Positions 25,823-34,375 of a stretch of 64,000 nucleotides of DNA are shown here, piece by piece (the stretch's first letter is position 1; each line of letters begins with the position of its first letter). Under the pieces are notes generated by a model, which worked only from the letters and a program-made list of their open reading frames with translations, ran no database searches and had not been told where the DNA came from. The position numbers were made by a program, and so were the translations under genes. This stretch comes from Kordia sp. SMS9 (GTDB lineage: Bacteria; Bacteroidota; Bacteroidia; Flavobacteriales; Flavobacteriaceae), in assembly GCF_003352465.1 (NCBI RefSeq), contig NZ_CP031153.1, positions 1,168,465 through 1,232,464 on the forward strand, written 5' to 3'.

Positions 25823-26713
25823 CTATTGTGCTTGGCGGAATTTATTTGGTGTCAATCCACTAAATTTCTTGAAGAAACGCGTAAAATGTGTAGGTTCTTG
25901 AAAATTGAGTTGGTACGCAATTTCAGCAATGTCCATTGCCGTAAAAGACAACATCGTTTTGCTCTCTAAAAAAACACGTTCTTGGATGATGTCTTTGGCG
26001 GTTTTTCCCGTAATTTTTTTTACGATTGTCGTCAAATAGTTTGGAGTTACGTTGAGTTGTTCCGCATAATCACTCACGTTTTTAGAATCTACATAGAGTT
26101 TGTCTACCAATTGTTGAAACTGCTGCGTCAATATTTGACCGCGTGATAAATGACTTTCTGTAGTTTTGTAACGCTCGTAAATAGATTTACAATTATACAA
26201 TACTGAAACGAGCATTCCTTCTAGCATTTTTTCTTGATACGGATGCGGGTTTTGAAACACTGAATGCATGCGCTTCATATCAAATTCTAACGAAGCTTGT
26301 TCTTCAGACGTCATTAAAAAAACGCTGTTTTCTGAAAGTTTTAAAAAAGGAAATTCTTCTGTTAGATTGGTAACCGTTGACGAAATAAATTCTTTTCTAA
26401 ATTGAATGTGATATCCTTTTGTTTCTGAATCGCGAACCCAAGAAAATACTTGTCCTGGCACCACAAACCAAAGTGGTAATTGCTCTAGCGCCACTTCATT
26501 GGTGTTCAAATTTATTTTGCTGTTTCCAGTAGCACTCAGAATGCCAATTTGATAAAATCCCTGTCGGTATGGTGGCATACACTTTCTACAACTCGGATCT
26601 AGTGATTCTAACGTGAAGATATCAAACGCTGGAATATGGCTTTTATGGTCGTATCCTGTAGCTTCGTGCAAATCATTGCTAAAATTGAAAACAGGAATGT
26701 CTTTTTTTGTCAT
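25823..26713 (-). CDS. AraC-family regulator of the second RND system (inferred)
   Basis: 296 residues. The N-terminal sensing half contains a CRKC-like pair (residues about 42-45) and a cupin-like stretch (LWFVVPGQVFSW). The C-terminal half is a complete AraC/XylS domain, including VSDYAEQLNVTPNYLTTIVKK and the signature end IAYQLNFQEPTHFTRFFKKF. A GACCAAAAT half-site lies 29 bases upstream of its start (26742-26750), and three promoters in the next 8 kb carry paired sites, so it is the most likely activator of the pump genes. This is a positional inference. Confidence 0.9.
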   Translation of the reverse strand: MTKKDIPVFNFSNDLHEATGYDHKSHIPAFDIFTLESLDPSCRKCMPPYRQGFYQIGILSATGNSKINLNTNEVALEQLPLWFVVPGQVFSWVRDSETKGYHIQFRKEFISSTVTNLTEEFPFLKLSENSVFLMTSEEQASLEFDMKRMHSVFQNPHPYQEKMLEGMLVSVLYNCKSIYERYKTTESHLSRGQILTQQFQQLVDKLYVDSKNVSDYAEQLNVTPNYLTTIVKKITGKTAKDIIQERVFLESKTMLSFTAMDIAEIAYQLNFQEPTHFTRFFKKFSGLTPNKFRQAQ

Positions 26714-26737
26714 AAAGTAAAGTTAGACAATTATCAC

Positions 26738-26753
26738 AAATGACCAAAATCTA
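26738..26753. promoter_or_regulatory. Single operator half-site before the AraC gene
   Basis: AAATGACCAAAATCTA, the same as one half of the paired sites at 26944, 28597 and 34019. The second half is not present at the usual 21-base spacing, and the position is too close to the start codon for activation. An autoregulatory role is possible. Confidence 0.45.
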
Positions 26754-26782
26754 CGGAAAGATGATTTTTTAGTGCTTATTTG

Positions 26783-26875
26783 TTATAAAATATTCGTCGT
26801 AAGAATTGTCCAAATTAAAATACTTGCGCTTGCTAATAGTACGTTGATTAAGGTAACTTTGATTGCATTTTTCAT
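26783..26875 (-). CDS. 30-residue hydrophobic peptide in the efflux regulon
   Basis: ATG at 26875, TAA at 26783-26785. The peptide starts MKNAIKV and continues with a single hydrophobic helix (LLASASILIWTIL) that could span the membrane. It is too short for standard gene finders. The reason to take it as real is its promoter: 38 bases before the ATG there is a -7-like box (26913-26920) and, at the same distance as in two other genes of the region, the paired AraC sites (26944-26972). Small membrane peptides modulate RND pumps in other bacteria (AcrZ is the known example), but no similarity is claimed here. A regulatory RNA read from the same promoter is an alternative. Confidence 0.45.
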   Translation of the reverse strand: MKNAIKVTLINVLLASASILIWTILTTNIL

Positions 26876-26912
26876 GATATTGAGTTTTTAGTGAGTGTTA
26901 ATTTGTATAGTA

Positions 26913-26977
26913 TAAAAGTACTACCGATTACAGGTATTTGGTTAACCAAAAAAAGGGGTAAAATGACCAAAATCTAA
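26913..26977 (-). promoter_or_regulatory. AraC-type promoter of the 30-residue peptide
   Basis: The plus strand has TTAACCAAAA (AACC at 26944) and AAATGACCAAAATCTAA (GACC at 26965), exactly 21 bases apart. On the minus strand these are direct repeats of TTTTGGT. The -7-like box TACTTTTA (26913-26920, minus) lies 23 bases further on. The spacing is identical to the promoters at 28566 and 33988. The remainder of the gap 26714-27057 contains only the peptide gene and the half-site. Confidence 0.55.
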
Positions 26978-27057
26978 TCATAAAAAAACAGCGACACTCA
27001 TTGCTGAGAAATCGCCGTTTCTGTCCAACACTAAATGATGTCGTTATGAATTTTATA

Positions 27058-28524
27058 TTATTTTGAAGTCTCTTTTGTTTGTAAGTCTTGGTACTTTTGT
27101 TGTAATTCTTGATCAGAAATGATTTCCCATCCGCCACCTAAAGCTTTGTAAATAGCAATTAAAGACGTCATAGATTGCGTTTCGCTGATTGCCAATCGGT
27201 TTTCGGCTTGAAGCAAGGTGTTATCAGCGTTTAAATAATCAATAAAATTATCCAATCCTGCGTTGAAGCGTTGTTGCGCAAAGTTTTTTGCTGTAGCGCT
27301 CGCTTCTGAGGATTGACGCAATAGTTCTCTACGTTGCAACTCGTTGGTATAATTGCTCATCGCCGTTTTGATTTCTTCCAAGGCTTCCAAAACCGTTTTT
27401 TCATAGTTTTGTAGCGAAGCTAATGTTAAAGCATCTTCTTTGTTAATTTGTTGTTTGACGCGACCTAAATTAAATGCTGCCCAACTGATGCTTGGAAATA
27501 TATTCCAGGTAAATGATTCATTGCTTCCAAAGTTGGAGAAATCTACCGCAGAAAATCCAATGCTTCCGCCAAATTGAATTTTTGGGTACAATTCCGCTAC
27601 CGAAAGATTGTATTTCGCAATTTGAATCTGCAATGCTGCTTCCGCTTTGCGCACATCGGGACGACGACGTACTAACTCAGAAACATCACCTACAGAGACA
27701 CTTGTTGGTAAACTTGGCAATGGTTTTTTATTGATAATTGTAGTGTCTAAATTTCCAGGAATTTCTCCGATTAATACGCTCAAACTATTTTTTAAAGCTT
27801 CAATTCGCGCGGTTAATGGCGGAATGGTCGCACGTGTATTTTCTAACTGTGCCAAGGCTCTAGAAACATCCAAATTATTGTTGATTCCTGACTTGGAAAG
27901 TCGCACGGTTAAATCATAGGTTTCTTGTTGCCCTTGTAAATTTCGTTGTGCAATGTCCAGTTGATATTGTGTGCCGCGCAGTTCCATATAATTACGTGCT
28001 ACTTCTGCAAAAATCAATATATACGTAGCTTGCATGTCTGCGATGGCTACTTGTTGATTGGCATACGCGCCTTTGATTCGGTTAGAAACTCTTCCAAACA
28101 AATCGGTTTCCCAAAACGCATCAAAACTGCTATTATACGTCGTAAATGTAGGATTGCTTCCTGGCACAAAAATATTTTCCCCTAAACGTGTTCTGGTATA
28201 ATTTCCATTGGCAGTTACCGTTGGGAATCGGTCAAATTTTGTACCTTTTAAGGTAGCGCGTGAAGCATACAAATTGGCAACTGCCGCGTTGATATCTAAG
28301 TTGTGTTTTCTTGATTTTTCGATTAAGCTATCCAACACAGGATCGTTGAATTTCGTCCACCATTCAATAGTGACAGCGGTGCTTTCAAAAGCTTCGTCTG
28401 CTAAGTTTTCGGTTAAATATTCTTTGTTAATGTCAACATTAGAATTGACTTCAAAATCTCGCTTTGTGATTCCACATGAAACCAAGATCAGCGAAACAAT
28501 CGTAATTAGTGTTAGATTTTTCAT
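27058..28524 (-). CDS. Outer-membrane efflux lipoprotein, OprM/NodT type, system 2
   Basis: 488 residues. It is a lipoprotein with lipobox VSC (Cys at 17), then two RND-outer-membrane-protein repeats with long helices (NNLDVSRALAQLENTRA and QQRFNAGLDNFIDYL). The length and NodT-like motifs GEIPGNL and RRRPDVRKAE are typical. It completes the tripartite pump with the adaptor and permease at 29.4-33.9 kb. It is separated from them by the sensor fragment and has its own promoter with the same operator (28566-28637). Confidence 0.94.
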   Translation of the reverse strand: MKNLTLITIVSLILVSCGITKRDFEVNSNVDINKEYLTENLADEAFESTAVTIEWWTKFNDPVLDSLIEKSRKHNLDINAAVANLYASRATLKGTKFDRFPTVTANGNYTRTRLGENIFVPGSNPTFTTYNSSFDAFWETDLFGRVSNRIKGAYANQQVAIADMQATYILIFAEVARNYMELRGTQYQLDIAQRNLQGQQETYDLTVRLSKSGINNNLDVSRALAQLENTRATIPPLTARIEALKNSLSVLIGEIPGNLDTTIINKKPLPSLPTSVSVGDVSELVRRRPDVRKAEAALQIQIAKYNLSVAELYPKIQFGGSIGFSAVDFSNFGSNESFTWNIFPSISWAAFNLGRVKQQINKEDALTLASLQNYEKTVLEALEEIKTAMSNYTNELQRRELLRQSSEASATAKNFAQQRFNAGLDNFIDYLNADNTLLQAENRLAISETQSMTSLIAIYKALGGGWEIISDQELQQKYQDLQTKETSK

Positions 28525-28565
28525 TGTAGTATGTTTTTGTAAATTCTTTTATTTTTTTGATACTA

Positions 28566-28637
28566 CAAATGTACTTTGCCAAACAGCTTCATGGATAACC
28601 AAAAACAAGCTAGGAATGACCAAAATGTAAGATTTGG
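28566..28637 (-). promoter_or_regulatory. AraC-type promoter of the outer-membrane efflux gene
   Basis: On the minus strand the -7 box is TACATTTG (28566-28573). Upstream of it by 23 bases lies the repeat AACCAAAA (from 28597 on plus), and 21 bases further GACCAAAATGTAA (from 28618). The layout matches that at 33988-34052. The remaining bases up to 28740 hold a palindrome of the intergenic family (AATCTGAA-5-TTCAGAAT, 28715-28735). Confidence 0.65.
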
Positions 28638-28792
28638 GGAAGATTGGTTTGTTTTTTGGTATTTTATAGTGTAGGATGAAAAATGTAATTCGGTCTCGTA
28701 TACCAAAATATAGGAATCTGAATTGAGTTCAGAATGACAAATTTGTTTTCCTTCCGAGGATCGAAAAGTAAACAGTTACGTTGACAAAAAAT

Positions 28793-28822
28793 AAAAAAAG
28801 TAAACAGTTGCGTTTACTTTTT
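28793..28822 (-). terminator. Terminator after the sensor fragment
   Basis: AAAGTAAAC (28797-28805) pairs with GTTTACTTT (28812-28820), with seven T on the minus strand. A similar unpaired copy (AAAGTAAACAGTTACGTTGAC, split here as AAAGTAAAC and GTTGAC) precedes it at about 28765-28784, as if the hairpin had been duplicated and one copy decayed. Confidence 0.7.
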
Positions 28823-28829
28823 ATAAAAT

Positions 28830-29333
28830 TCACAAGACAATGTTCAAATAATTAGCAATGATTTCTTTGGACGTTTTATGATTGAGTTGGTGTTCTTCAA
28901 ACATATCCAAAAATAGTTTTTTGATGTTTTCGGCTTCTGCATCGCTCATGTTTACCGGCAATGTTTTGTCTGCCAATAAAAACGGGTAGGCTTCTGTGAT
29001 GCGTTTCCGCGAAAGCGTTCTTCTATAAAAATCTTCTGAAAAAATGATATAGAAACCTTCCCAATTGGGCGCAATGTCCCACTGTAATATTTGATAGGGC
29101 GAATTGAAAAAAACGGTTACTTTTAAATTTTCTGTAGAGAAATTGCCTGTTTTCGCAAAACCTTCTCCGTCCAATTTGATGGCAATGGCATAAAACTCAT
29201 GTTTAAAAGGCTCCATACGTTGCTGCACCGTTTTCATATTGTCTTGAAAGTCACGAATGTCAAAATCGTTCCATTGTGGCGGTGAAATATTGATGCCTTT
29301 GCAATACGCTTCTAATGTGGAAAAATGATTCAA
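28830..29333 (-). pseudogene. AraC-type sensor domain without DNA-binding part
   Basis: 167 residues. The sequence resembles the N-terminal half of flavobacterial AraC regulators (MKTVQQRMEPFKHEFYAIAI, then VTVFFNSPYQILQWDIAP and WEGFYIIFSEDFYRR). It stops at NYLNIVL, where the family continues with a linker and the two HTH motifs. The DNA after the stop encodes no HTH remnant, and a terminator follows at once. The only possible start is TTG (29331-29333); an upstream stop blocks any ATG. So both ends are abnormal, which fits a decayed gene. A functional sensor-only protein that competes with the full-length AraC protein is the other reading. Confidence 0.55.
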
Positions 29334-29368
29334 AGAATGTTGTTTCTATCTTATAAAAATACACAAAA

Positions 29369-29398
29369 AAATCCGCTTCGATTGTGAAGCGGATTTTA
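29369..29398 (-). terminator. Terminator after the system 2 permease
   Basis: A strong stem, AATCCGCTTC with GAAGCGGATT, is followed on the minus strand by seven T. It lies just after the permease stop (29417). Confidence 0.85.
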
Positions 29399-29416
29399 TA
29401 GTTATGAGAAATCTGA

Positions 29417-32400
29417 TTACGTCAACACTACATTTTCTGTATTTGTTGTTTCAACAGATATTGTTGGTTCTTGTGTTGATTTTCGCGTTGTTAATTTTCT
29501 ACCTAAGTAATAGAAAACTGGCGTTAAGAAGATTCCGAAAATGGTAACTCCCAACATTCCACTAAAAACTGCAATTCCAAGAGAAACTCTCAATTCAGAA
29601 CCTGCACCCGTTGCAATTGCGAGTGGCACAACTCCTAAGATAAACGCCATTGCCGTCATTAAGATTGGACGCAAACGCAGTTTTGAAGCTTCTATGACTG
29701 CCGTTTTTAAGTCTTTTCCTTGGTCTTCTAGTTGCTTGGCAAATTCTACAATTAAGATGGCATTTTTACTTGCCAAACCTACCAACACAACGAGTCCGAT
29801 TTGTACCATGATGTTGTTGTCTAATCCTGCTAAGTCAATTCCGATCATCGCAGAAAGTAAGACCATCGGTACAATAAAGATGACAGCTAATGGAAGTACG
29901 AGACTTTCAAACTGTGCCGCTAAGAGTAAGAATACAAAGATAACTGCGAGTAAAAAGGCAATTGCTGCGGTGTTTCCTGTTTGTTTTTGTTGGTATGCCA
30001 TTTCTGTCCATTCAAAGGAGATTCCTTGTGGCAACACTTCTGCCGCTAAGGCTTCCATTTTGTCCAACGCTTGACCTGTACTGAAACCTGGCGCAATGTC
30101 TCCCACTAAAGAAGCCGAAGGATATAAGTTGAAACGTGCAATACGATTGGGACCTGCAATGTCTTTTTGTGTACTAATGGTTCCGAGTGGCACCATTTCA
30201 CCTTTGTTATTTCGTACTTTGATGCGAGAAATATCGTCTGCCGTCAATCGGTTTGGCGCATCGGCTTGTGCCGTTACTTGATAGGTTCTGCCTAAGTAAT
30301 TGAATTCGTTTACAAACGCTGATCCCATGTACACTTCTAGTGATTGAAATACGTCACCAACATCAATCCCTAATTGTGCTGCTTTTACGCGATCAATGTC
30401 TAAATATACTTGTGGTGTTTGTGTGTTGAAGAACGTAAATACACTACTCAACGCTGGATCTGCATTTGCTGCGGCAGCCAAGCTATACGTTGCGTTTAGT
30501 AAAGCTTCTGAACCTAAATTTGCTTTGTCTTGTACCATCATTCTGAATCCTCCCGCATTTCCAATTCCTCGTACCGATGGTGGCGGAATTACCACGACAA
30601 ACGCATCGTCTACTTGCGACATTTTTCCTCTTAATGTTCCTAACAATTCTTTGTAACCAATTCCTTTTTCGTTACGAATATCAAAATCTTCAAGTGTTAC
30701 GAATATTGCTGCTGCGTTGGATGCGTTGGTAAAGGAAGCGCCGTCAAATCCTGTGAAAGATACGGCAGTTTCTACACCGTCAACTTCTAATAAAACATCT
30801 AAGGCTTCTTGTACTACTTTGTCCGTTCTGCTTAAAGAAGATCCTGGTGGTAATTGAATCGCCGTAATGAAATATTGTTGATCCATTGCTGGTACAAACC
30901 CTGAAGCGACACGGTTAAATTCAAATCCCGTAAAGGCAATTAATCCAAAATATACAAACATGACCATGGCACTTGCACGAACGAGTTTGCGAACGCTGTT
31001 TCCATAACTTTCCGAAAGCCAATCCATAAAACGATTGAAACGATCGCCAATAAATTTAAAAGGACGTAGTAAAAATGGTTTTTTCTTGTCTGGATTATGT
31101 TCCTCGTGACGCATCAATAAAGCTGCCATGGCTGGACTTAAAGTCAACGAAACAAATACGGAGATTGCCGTTGCAACCGCAATGGTTAATCCGAATTGCT
31201 TGTAAAATTGGCCTGAAATTCCGTCTAAAAATGTCGTTGGAATGAAAACGGCAATCAATACGAGTCCTATCGCGACTAACGCGCCACCAACTTCATCCAT
31301 CGTTTTACGAGCGGCTTCTTTTGGTGAAAATCCTTCTTTTAAATAGCGTTCCATGTTTTCTACCACCACAATCGCATCATCCACTACAATTCCAATGGCT
31401 AATACCAATCCGAATAAAGTTAAGTTGTTGAGTGAAAACCCTAATAGTTGCATCACGGCAAACGTGCCAATTAAAGAAACTGGAATGGCTAAGATTGGAA
31501 TAATTGCGGCTCTCCATGATTGTAAGAAGAGTAAAATGACAAAGATAACTAACAATACGGCTTCAAAGATCGTGTGGTATACTTCGTCTACTGATTTTTG
31601 TACAAATTCCGTTGGATTGTAGGCAATTTTATAGGCTAAATCTTCTGGGAAATTTTTTGATAATTCGACCATTTTTGCTTGAATTTCAGCAGCAGTTTCC
31701 AACGCGTTTCCGCCAGGTTGTTGAAATATTGGCATCGCAATCGCAGGATCTTTTCCTAAGTATCCTTTGGTTGCATAGTTTTGTGCGCCCAATTCGGCAC
31801 GACCGACATCTTTTAATTGAACTATACGACCGTTTTCTCCCGATTTGATAATGATGTTTTCAAAATCTTCTGTGGTTACTAATTTTCCTTGTGTTTGAAT
31901 GTTGATTTCAAATGCGGATTGACTTCCAGATGGTAAGGTGTTTAATGTACCACTCGCAATTTGTACGTTTTGAGAACGCAATGCGGCAACAACTTCACCA
32001 GCTGTCATGTTGAAACTGGCAACTTTATCAGGATCTAACCAAATGCGCATGGCATATTCTGCAGCACCAAATAATTGAATGTCTCCAATTCCCTTGATTC
32101 TGGCTAATTCATCTTTTAATTGGAGTGTTGCATAGTTTCCAATATAAGTTTGATCGTAGGTTTTGTTTGGTGAATACATATTGACCACTAGTAAGATGTC
32201 TGGCGCAATTTTTTTCGTGGTAATTCCCAAACGACGTACCGATTCTGGTAATCTTGGTTCGGCAATCGCTACACGGTTTTGTACTTGCACTTGCGCTCTG
32301 TCTAAATCGGTTCCGAGTTCAAAGGCAACTTGTAGTGTTACACGTCCGTCCGCAGATGATTGCGACGTCATGTAAATCATGTTTTCTACACCATTGATTT

Positions 32401-32608
32401 CTTTTTCTAAAGGAGAAGCAACCGTTTGTGAGAGTGTTTCCGCGTTGGCTCCTGGATAGGTAGCAACTACCTCAACAGTTGGTGGCGCTACGTCTGGAAA
32501 TTGTGATACGGGAAGCGACACGTATGCTAATCCGCCGACGATGAGAATTAAAATGCTCAATACGGCTGCGAAAATGGGTCTTTTGATAAATATATGACTG
32601 AATTTCAT
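29417..32608 (-). CDS. RND efflux permease, HAE1 (AcrB/MexF) type, system 2
   Basis: 1063 residues. It opens MKFSHIFIKRPIFA, with the first helix and the DVAPPTVEVVATYPGA region of HAE1 pumps. The TM4 relay motif GIVVDDAIVVVENMERYL, the PAMAALLM end of TM6 and the TM10-11 motif GLASKNAILIVEFAK are all present. It is a proton-driven exporter of drugs or other amphipathic compounds. It follows the adaptor by 107 bases on the same strand; the terminator at 29369-29398 stops the transcript before the sensor fragment. Confidence 0.96.
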   Translation of the reverse strand: MKFSHIFIKRPIFAAVLSILILIVGGLAYVSLPVSQFPDVAPPTVEVVATYPGANAETLSQTVASPLEKEINGVENMIYMTSQSSADGRVTLQVAFELGTDLDRAQVQVQNRVAIAEPRLPESVRRLGITTKKIAPDILLVVNMYSPNKTYDQTYIGNYATLQLKDELARIKGIGDIQLFGAAEYAMRIWLDPDKVASFNMTAGEVVAALRSQNVQIASGTLNTLPSGSQSAFEINIQTQGKLVTTEDFENIIIKSGENGRIVQLKDVGRAELGAQNYATKGYLGKDPAIAMPIFQQPGGNALETAAEIQAKMVELSKNFPEDLAYKIAYNPTEFVQKSVDEVYHTIFEAVLLVIFVILLFLQSWRAAIIPILAIPVSLIGTFAVMQLLGFSLNNLTLFGLVLAIGIVVDDAIVVVENMERYLKEGFSPKEAARKTMDEVGGALVAIGLVLIAVFIPTTFLDGISGQFYKQFGLTIAVATAISVFVSLTLSPAMAALLMRHEEHNPDKKKPFLLRPFKFIGDRFNRFMDWLSESYGNSVRKLVRASAMVMFVYFGLIAFTGFEFNRVASGFVPAMDQQYFITAIQLPPGSSLSRTDKVVQEALDVLLEVDGVETAVSFTGFDGASFTNASNAAAIFVTLEDFDIRNEKGIGYKELLGTLRGKMSQVDDAFVVVIPPPSVRGIGNAGGFRMMVQDKANLGSEALLNATYSLAAAANADPALSSVFTFFNTQTPQVYLDIDRVKAAQLGIDVGDVFQSLEVYMGSAFVNEFNYLGRTYQVTAQADAPNRLTADDISRIKVRNNKGEMVPLGTISTQKDIAGPNRIARFNLYPSASLVGDIAPGFSTGQALDKMEALAAEVLPQGISFEWTEMAYQQKQTGNTAAIAFLLAVIFVFLLLAAQFESLVLPLAVIFIVPMVLLSAMIGIDLAGLDNNIMVQIGLVVLVGLASKNAILIVEFAKQLEDQGKDLKTAVIEASKLRLRPILMTAMAFILGVVPLAIATGAGSELRVSLGIAVFSGMLGVTIFGIFLTPVFYYLGRKLTTRKSTQEPTISVETTNTENVVLT

Positions 32609-32715
32609 GAGTTCTAAATGTGTTAATGTTGGACATGCGTATCCTTGTCGCCCTTTGATTTAGTGTGATAATTTACTGTAAAAGCGATCGTTAGATACCG
32701 ATATATTTTTGGTTG

Positions 32716-33942
32716 TTATTCTGCGTTTGCGACAGTTAACAAGGATTTGTTTGTGTATTGAAGTATTGTTTCTATTGGACGTACCACAACGCCTGGACGA
32801 ATTTTTTGAATGTTGTTTGTGATTAATTTGTCTTCGGCTGTTAAACCGTTTCTGATAATTCGTAATCCGTTGGTATGTAATGGACCCAACGTTACGTTTT
32901 TAGTCATTATTTTATTGTCTGCTCCTAAAACATATACATACCGTACCGATTGATTGGTTCCGATGATTTCGTCTGGAATCATGATAGCTTCGTGTTCCGC
33001 ACTTCCTAGTAAACGTGCTTTTCCGAACATTCCTGGCTCTATGAAACCGTCTTTGTTGTCTAAAACAGCACGACCTTCAATGGTTCCTGTGCTTCTGTCA
33101 ATTTCGTTATCTACGAAATCCATCGCACCTTCGTGTGCAAAATCATTTTCGTCTTGTAATTGTAAGAATACTGGATTTGCGGTTGATCGTGAAGATCCGC
33201 GTTCTCCGTTTCGCGCCAAGCGTGCATATTTAAGAAAATCTGCTTCGCTTCCGTTAAAGTAAAAGTGAATTGGACTCGTAGCAACTACCGTTGTGAGTAA
33301 GGTTGAGTTTGCCGATCCGCCATCAATGAGGTTTCCTTCGTTCACCATATCGCGACTTACACGTCCTGAAATTGGTGCTTTTACGTTGGTGAAGTTTAAG
33401 TTTAAACGAGCATTGTCCACAGTAGCTTGTGCTAATTGTACAGCAGCTTTTGCGCCCGCTACAGCTTGACTACGGCGATCGTATTCTTCCATAGAAACGG
33501 CACCAGAAGCTTTTAACGATTGTACTCTGTTAAAGTTGTCTTCGGCTGTTTTTAAGAGTGATTTTGATTGTGCCAACGTTGCTTTTGCTTGCGCTAAGGC
33601 AATTTTGTACGGACGTTGATCTATCGTAAATAAAACGTCTCCTTTGTTGACATGTTGTCCATCTTTGAAGCTTACTTTTTCTATGTATCCGCTGACTCTA
33701 GCGCGAACTTCTACGCGGTTACTGGCTTCAAATCGTCCTGTGTATTCGTCCCATTCGGTAATGTTATCAACTACAGGAGTTGATACTTCCACAGCTAATG
33801 CTGGTGGGATTACTTCTGTTGTTTCTGCTTTTGTGTCATCTGCTTTTGTAAAAGCGACCACTACTAATGCTAGTGAAATCAATCCTACAAATGCGAAGAC
33901 TTGTAGTGTGATTTTTTTGGTGTTTAGATTGAGTGTTTTCAT
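32716..33942 (-). CDS. RND periplasmic adaptor (AcrA/MexE type), system 2
   Basis: 408 residues with an N-terminal helix (about 14-31). The HlyD-like order is clear: barrel-sandwich half (VRARVSGYIEKVSFKDGQHV), alpha-hairpin (QAKATLAQSKSLLKTAEDNFNRV), second half (NVKAPISGRVSRDMVNEGNL), then the beta-barrel and membrane-proximal domain (VYVLGADNKIMTKNVTLGP). It heads the operon adaptor-permease and has the best example of the AraC-type promoter upstream (33988-34052). Confidence 0.95.
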   Translation of the reverse strand: MKTLNLNTKKITLQVFAFVGLISLALVVVAFTKADDTKAETTEVIPPALAVEVSTPVVDNITEWDEYTGRFEASNRVEVRARVSGYIEKVSFKDGQHVNKGDVLFTIDQRPYKIALAQAKATLAQSKSLLKTAEDNFNRVQSLKASGAVSMEEYDRRSQAVAGAKAAVQLAQATVDNARLNLNFTNVKAPISGRVSRDMVNEGNLIDGGSANSTLLTTVVATSPIHFYFNGSEADFLKYARLARNGERGSSRSTANPVFLQLQDENDFAHEGAMDFVDNEIDRSTGTIEGRAVLDNKDGFIEPGMFGKARLLGSAEHEAIMIPDEIIGTNQSVRYVYVLGADNKIMTKNVTLGPLHTNGLRIIRNGLTAEDKLITNNIQKIRPGVVVRPIETILQYTNKSLLTVANAE

Positions 33943-33987
33943 TGTATTATATTTTTAGTTTTTTGTGATTCTATTTTTTTGATGGTA

Positions 33988-34052
33988 CAAATGTAGCTGG
34001 AGACGTATCGCATCTGTTAACCAAAATCACATCATAAATGACCAAAATGTAA
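33988..34052 (-). promoter_or_regulatory. AraC-type promoter of the adaptor-permease operon
   Basis: On the minus strand the -7 box is TACATTTG (33988-33995). The sites AACCAAAA (from 34019) and GACCAAAATGTAA (from 34040) are 21 bases apart, with the nearer one 23 bases from the -7 box, where a -33 element would sit. This suggests an activator replacing the -33 contact. A third, degenerate GACCATTTT lies at 34058. Confidence 0.7.
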
Positions 34053-34257
34053 GATTTGACCATTTTATCACTTTTTTACACTCTTTTTGATCGTTTTTAG
34101 AAATGTTTTTGATCAATTTTTAGGGAAGAAAGTTATTTTGATTGCTTGAATTTTATGTAAATCACTGAAAAACAGCCATGAATTGATTGGTTTTATTTGT
34201 GCTTGTAGCGAATTTTTTAAATGATCAAAAAGTTCGGTTTTTTCACGTTAATGATAA

Positions 34258-34290
34258 CTAAAAAACCTTCCTGTTTCCAGAAAGGTTTTT
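34258..34290 (-). terminator. Terminator of the lipoprotein gene at 34.4-35.2 kb
   Basis: AAAACCTT is paired with AAGGTTTT across a 14-base loop. On the minus strand it ends in six T. The rest of the gap 33943-34375 holds the operator above and an ATACCAATTTAC half-element (34342-34353). Confidence 0.7.
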
Positions 34291-34375
34291 GTCCTTTAAC
34301 ATTGATATCTTATCAAAAGAGGTTTGCTTGGTTTATATAATACCAATTTACCGTGAAAGGATTGAAAATACATTC

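Noticed and set aside
26928-27137. 69-residue ORF before the outer-membrane efflux gene
   Set aside because: It starts inside the end of the efflux gene and covers the operator sites; no protein-like composition.
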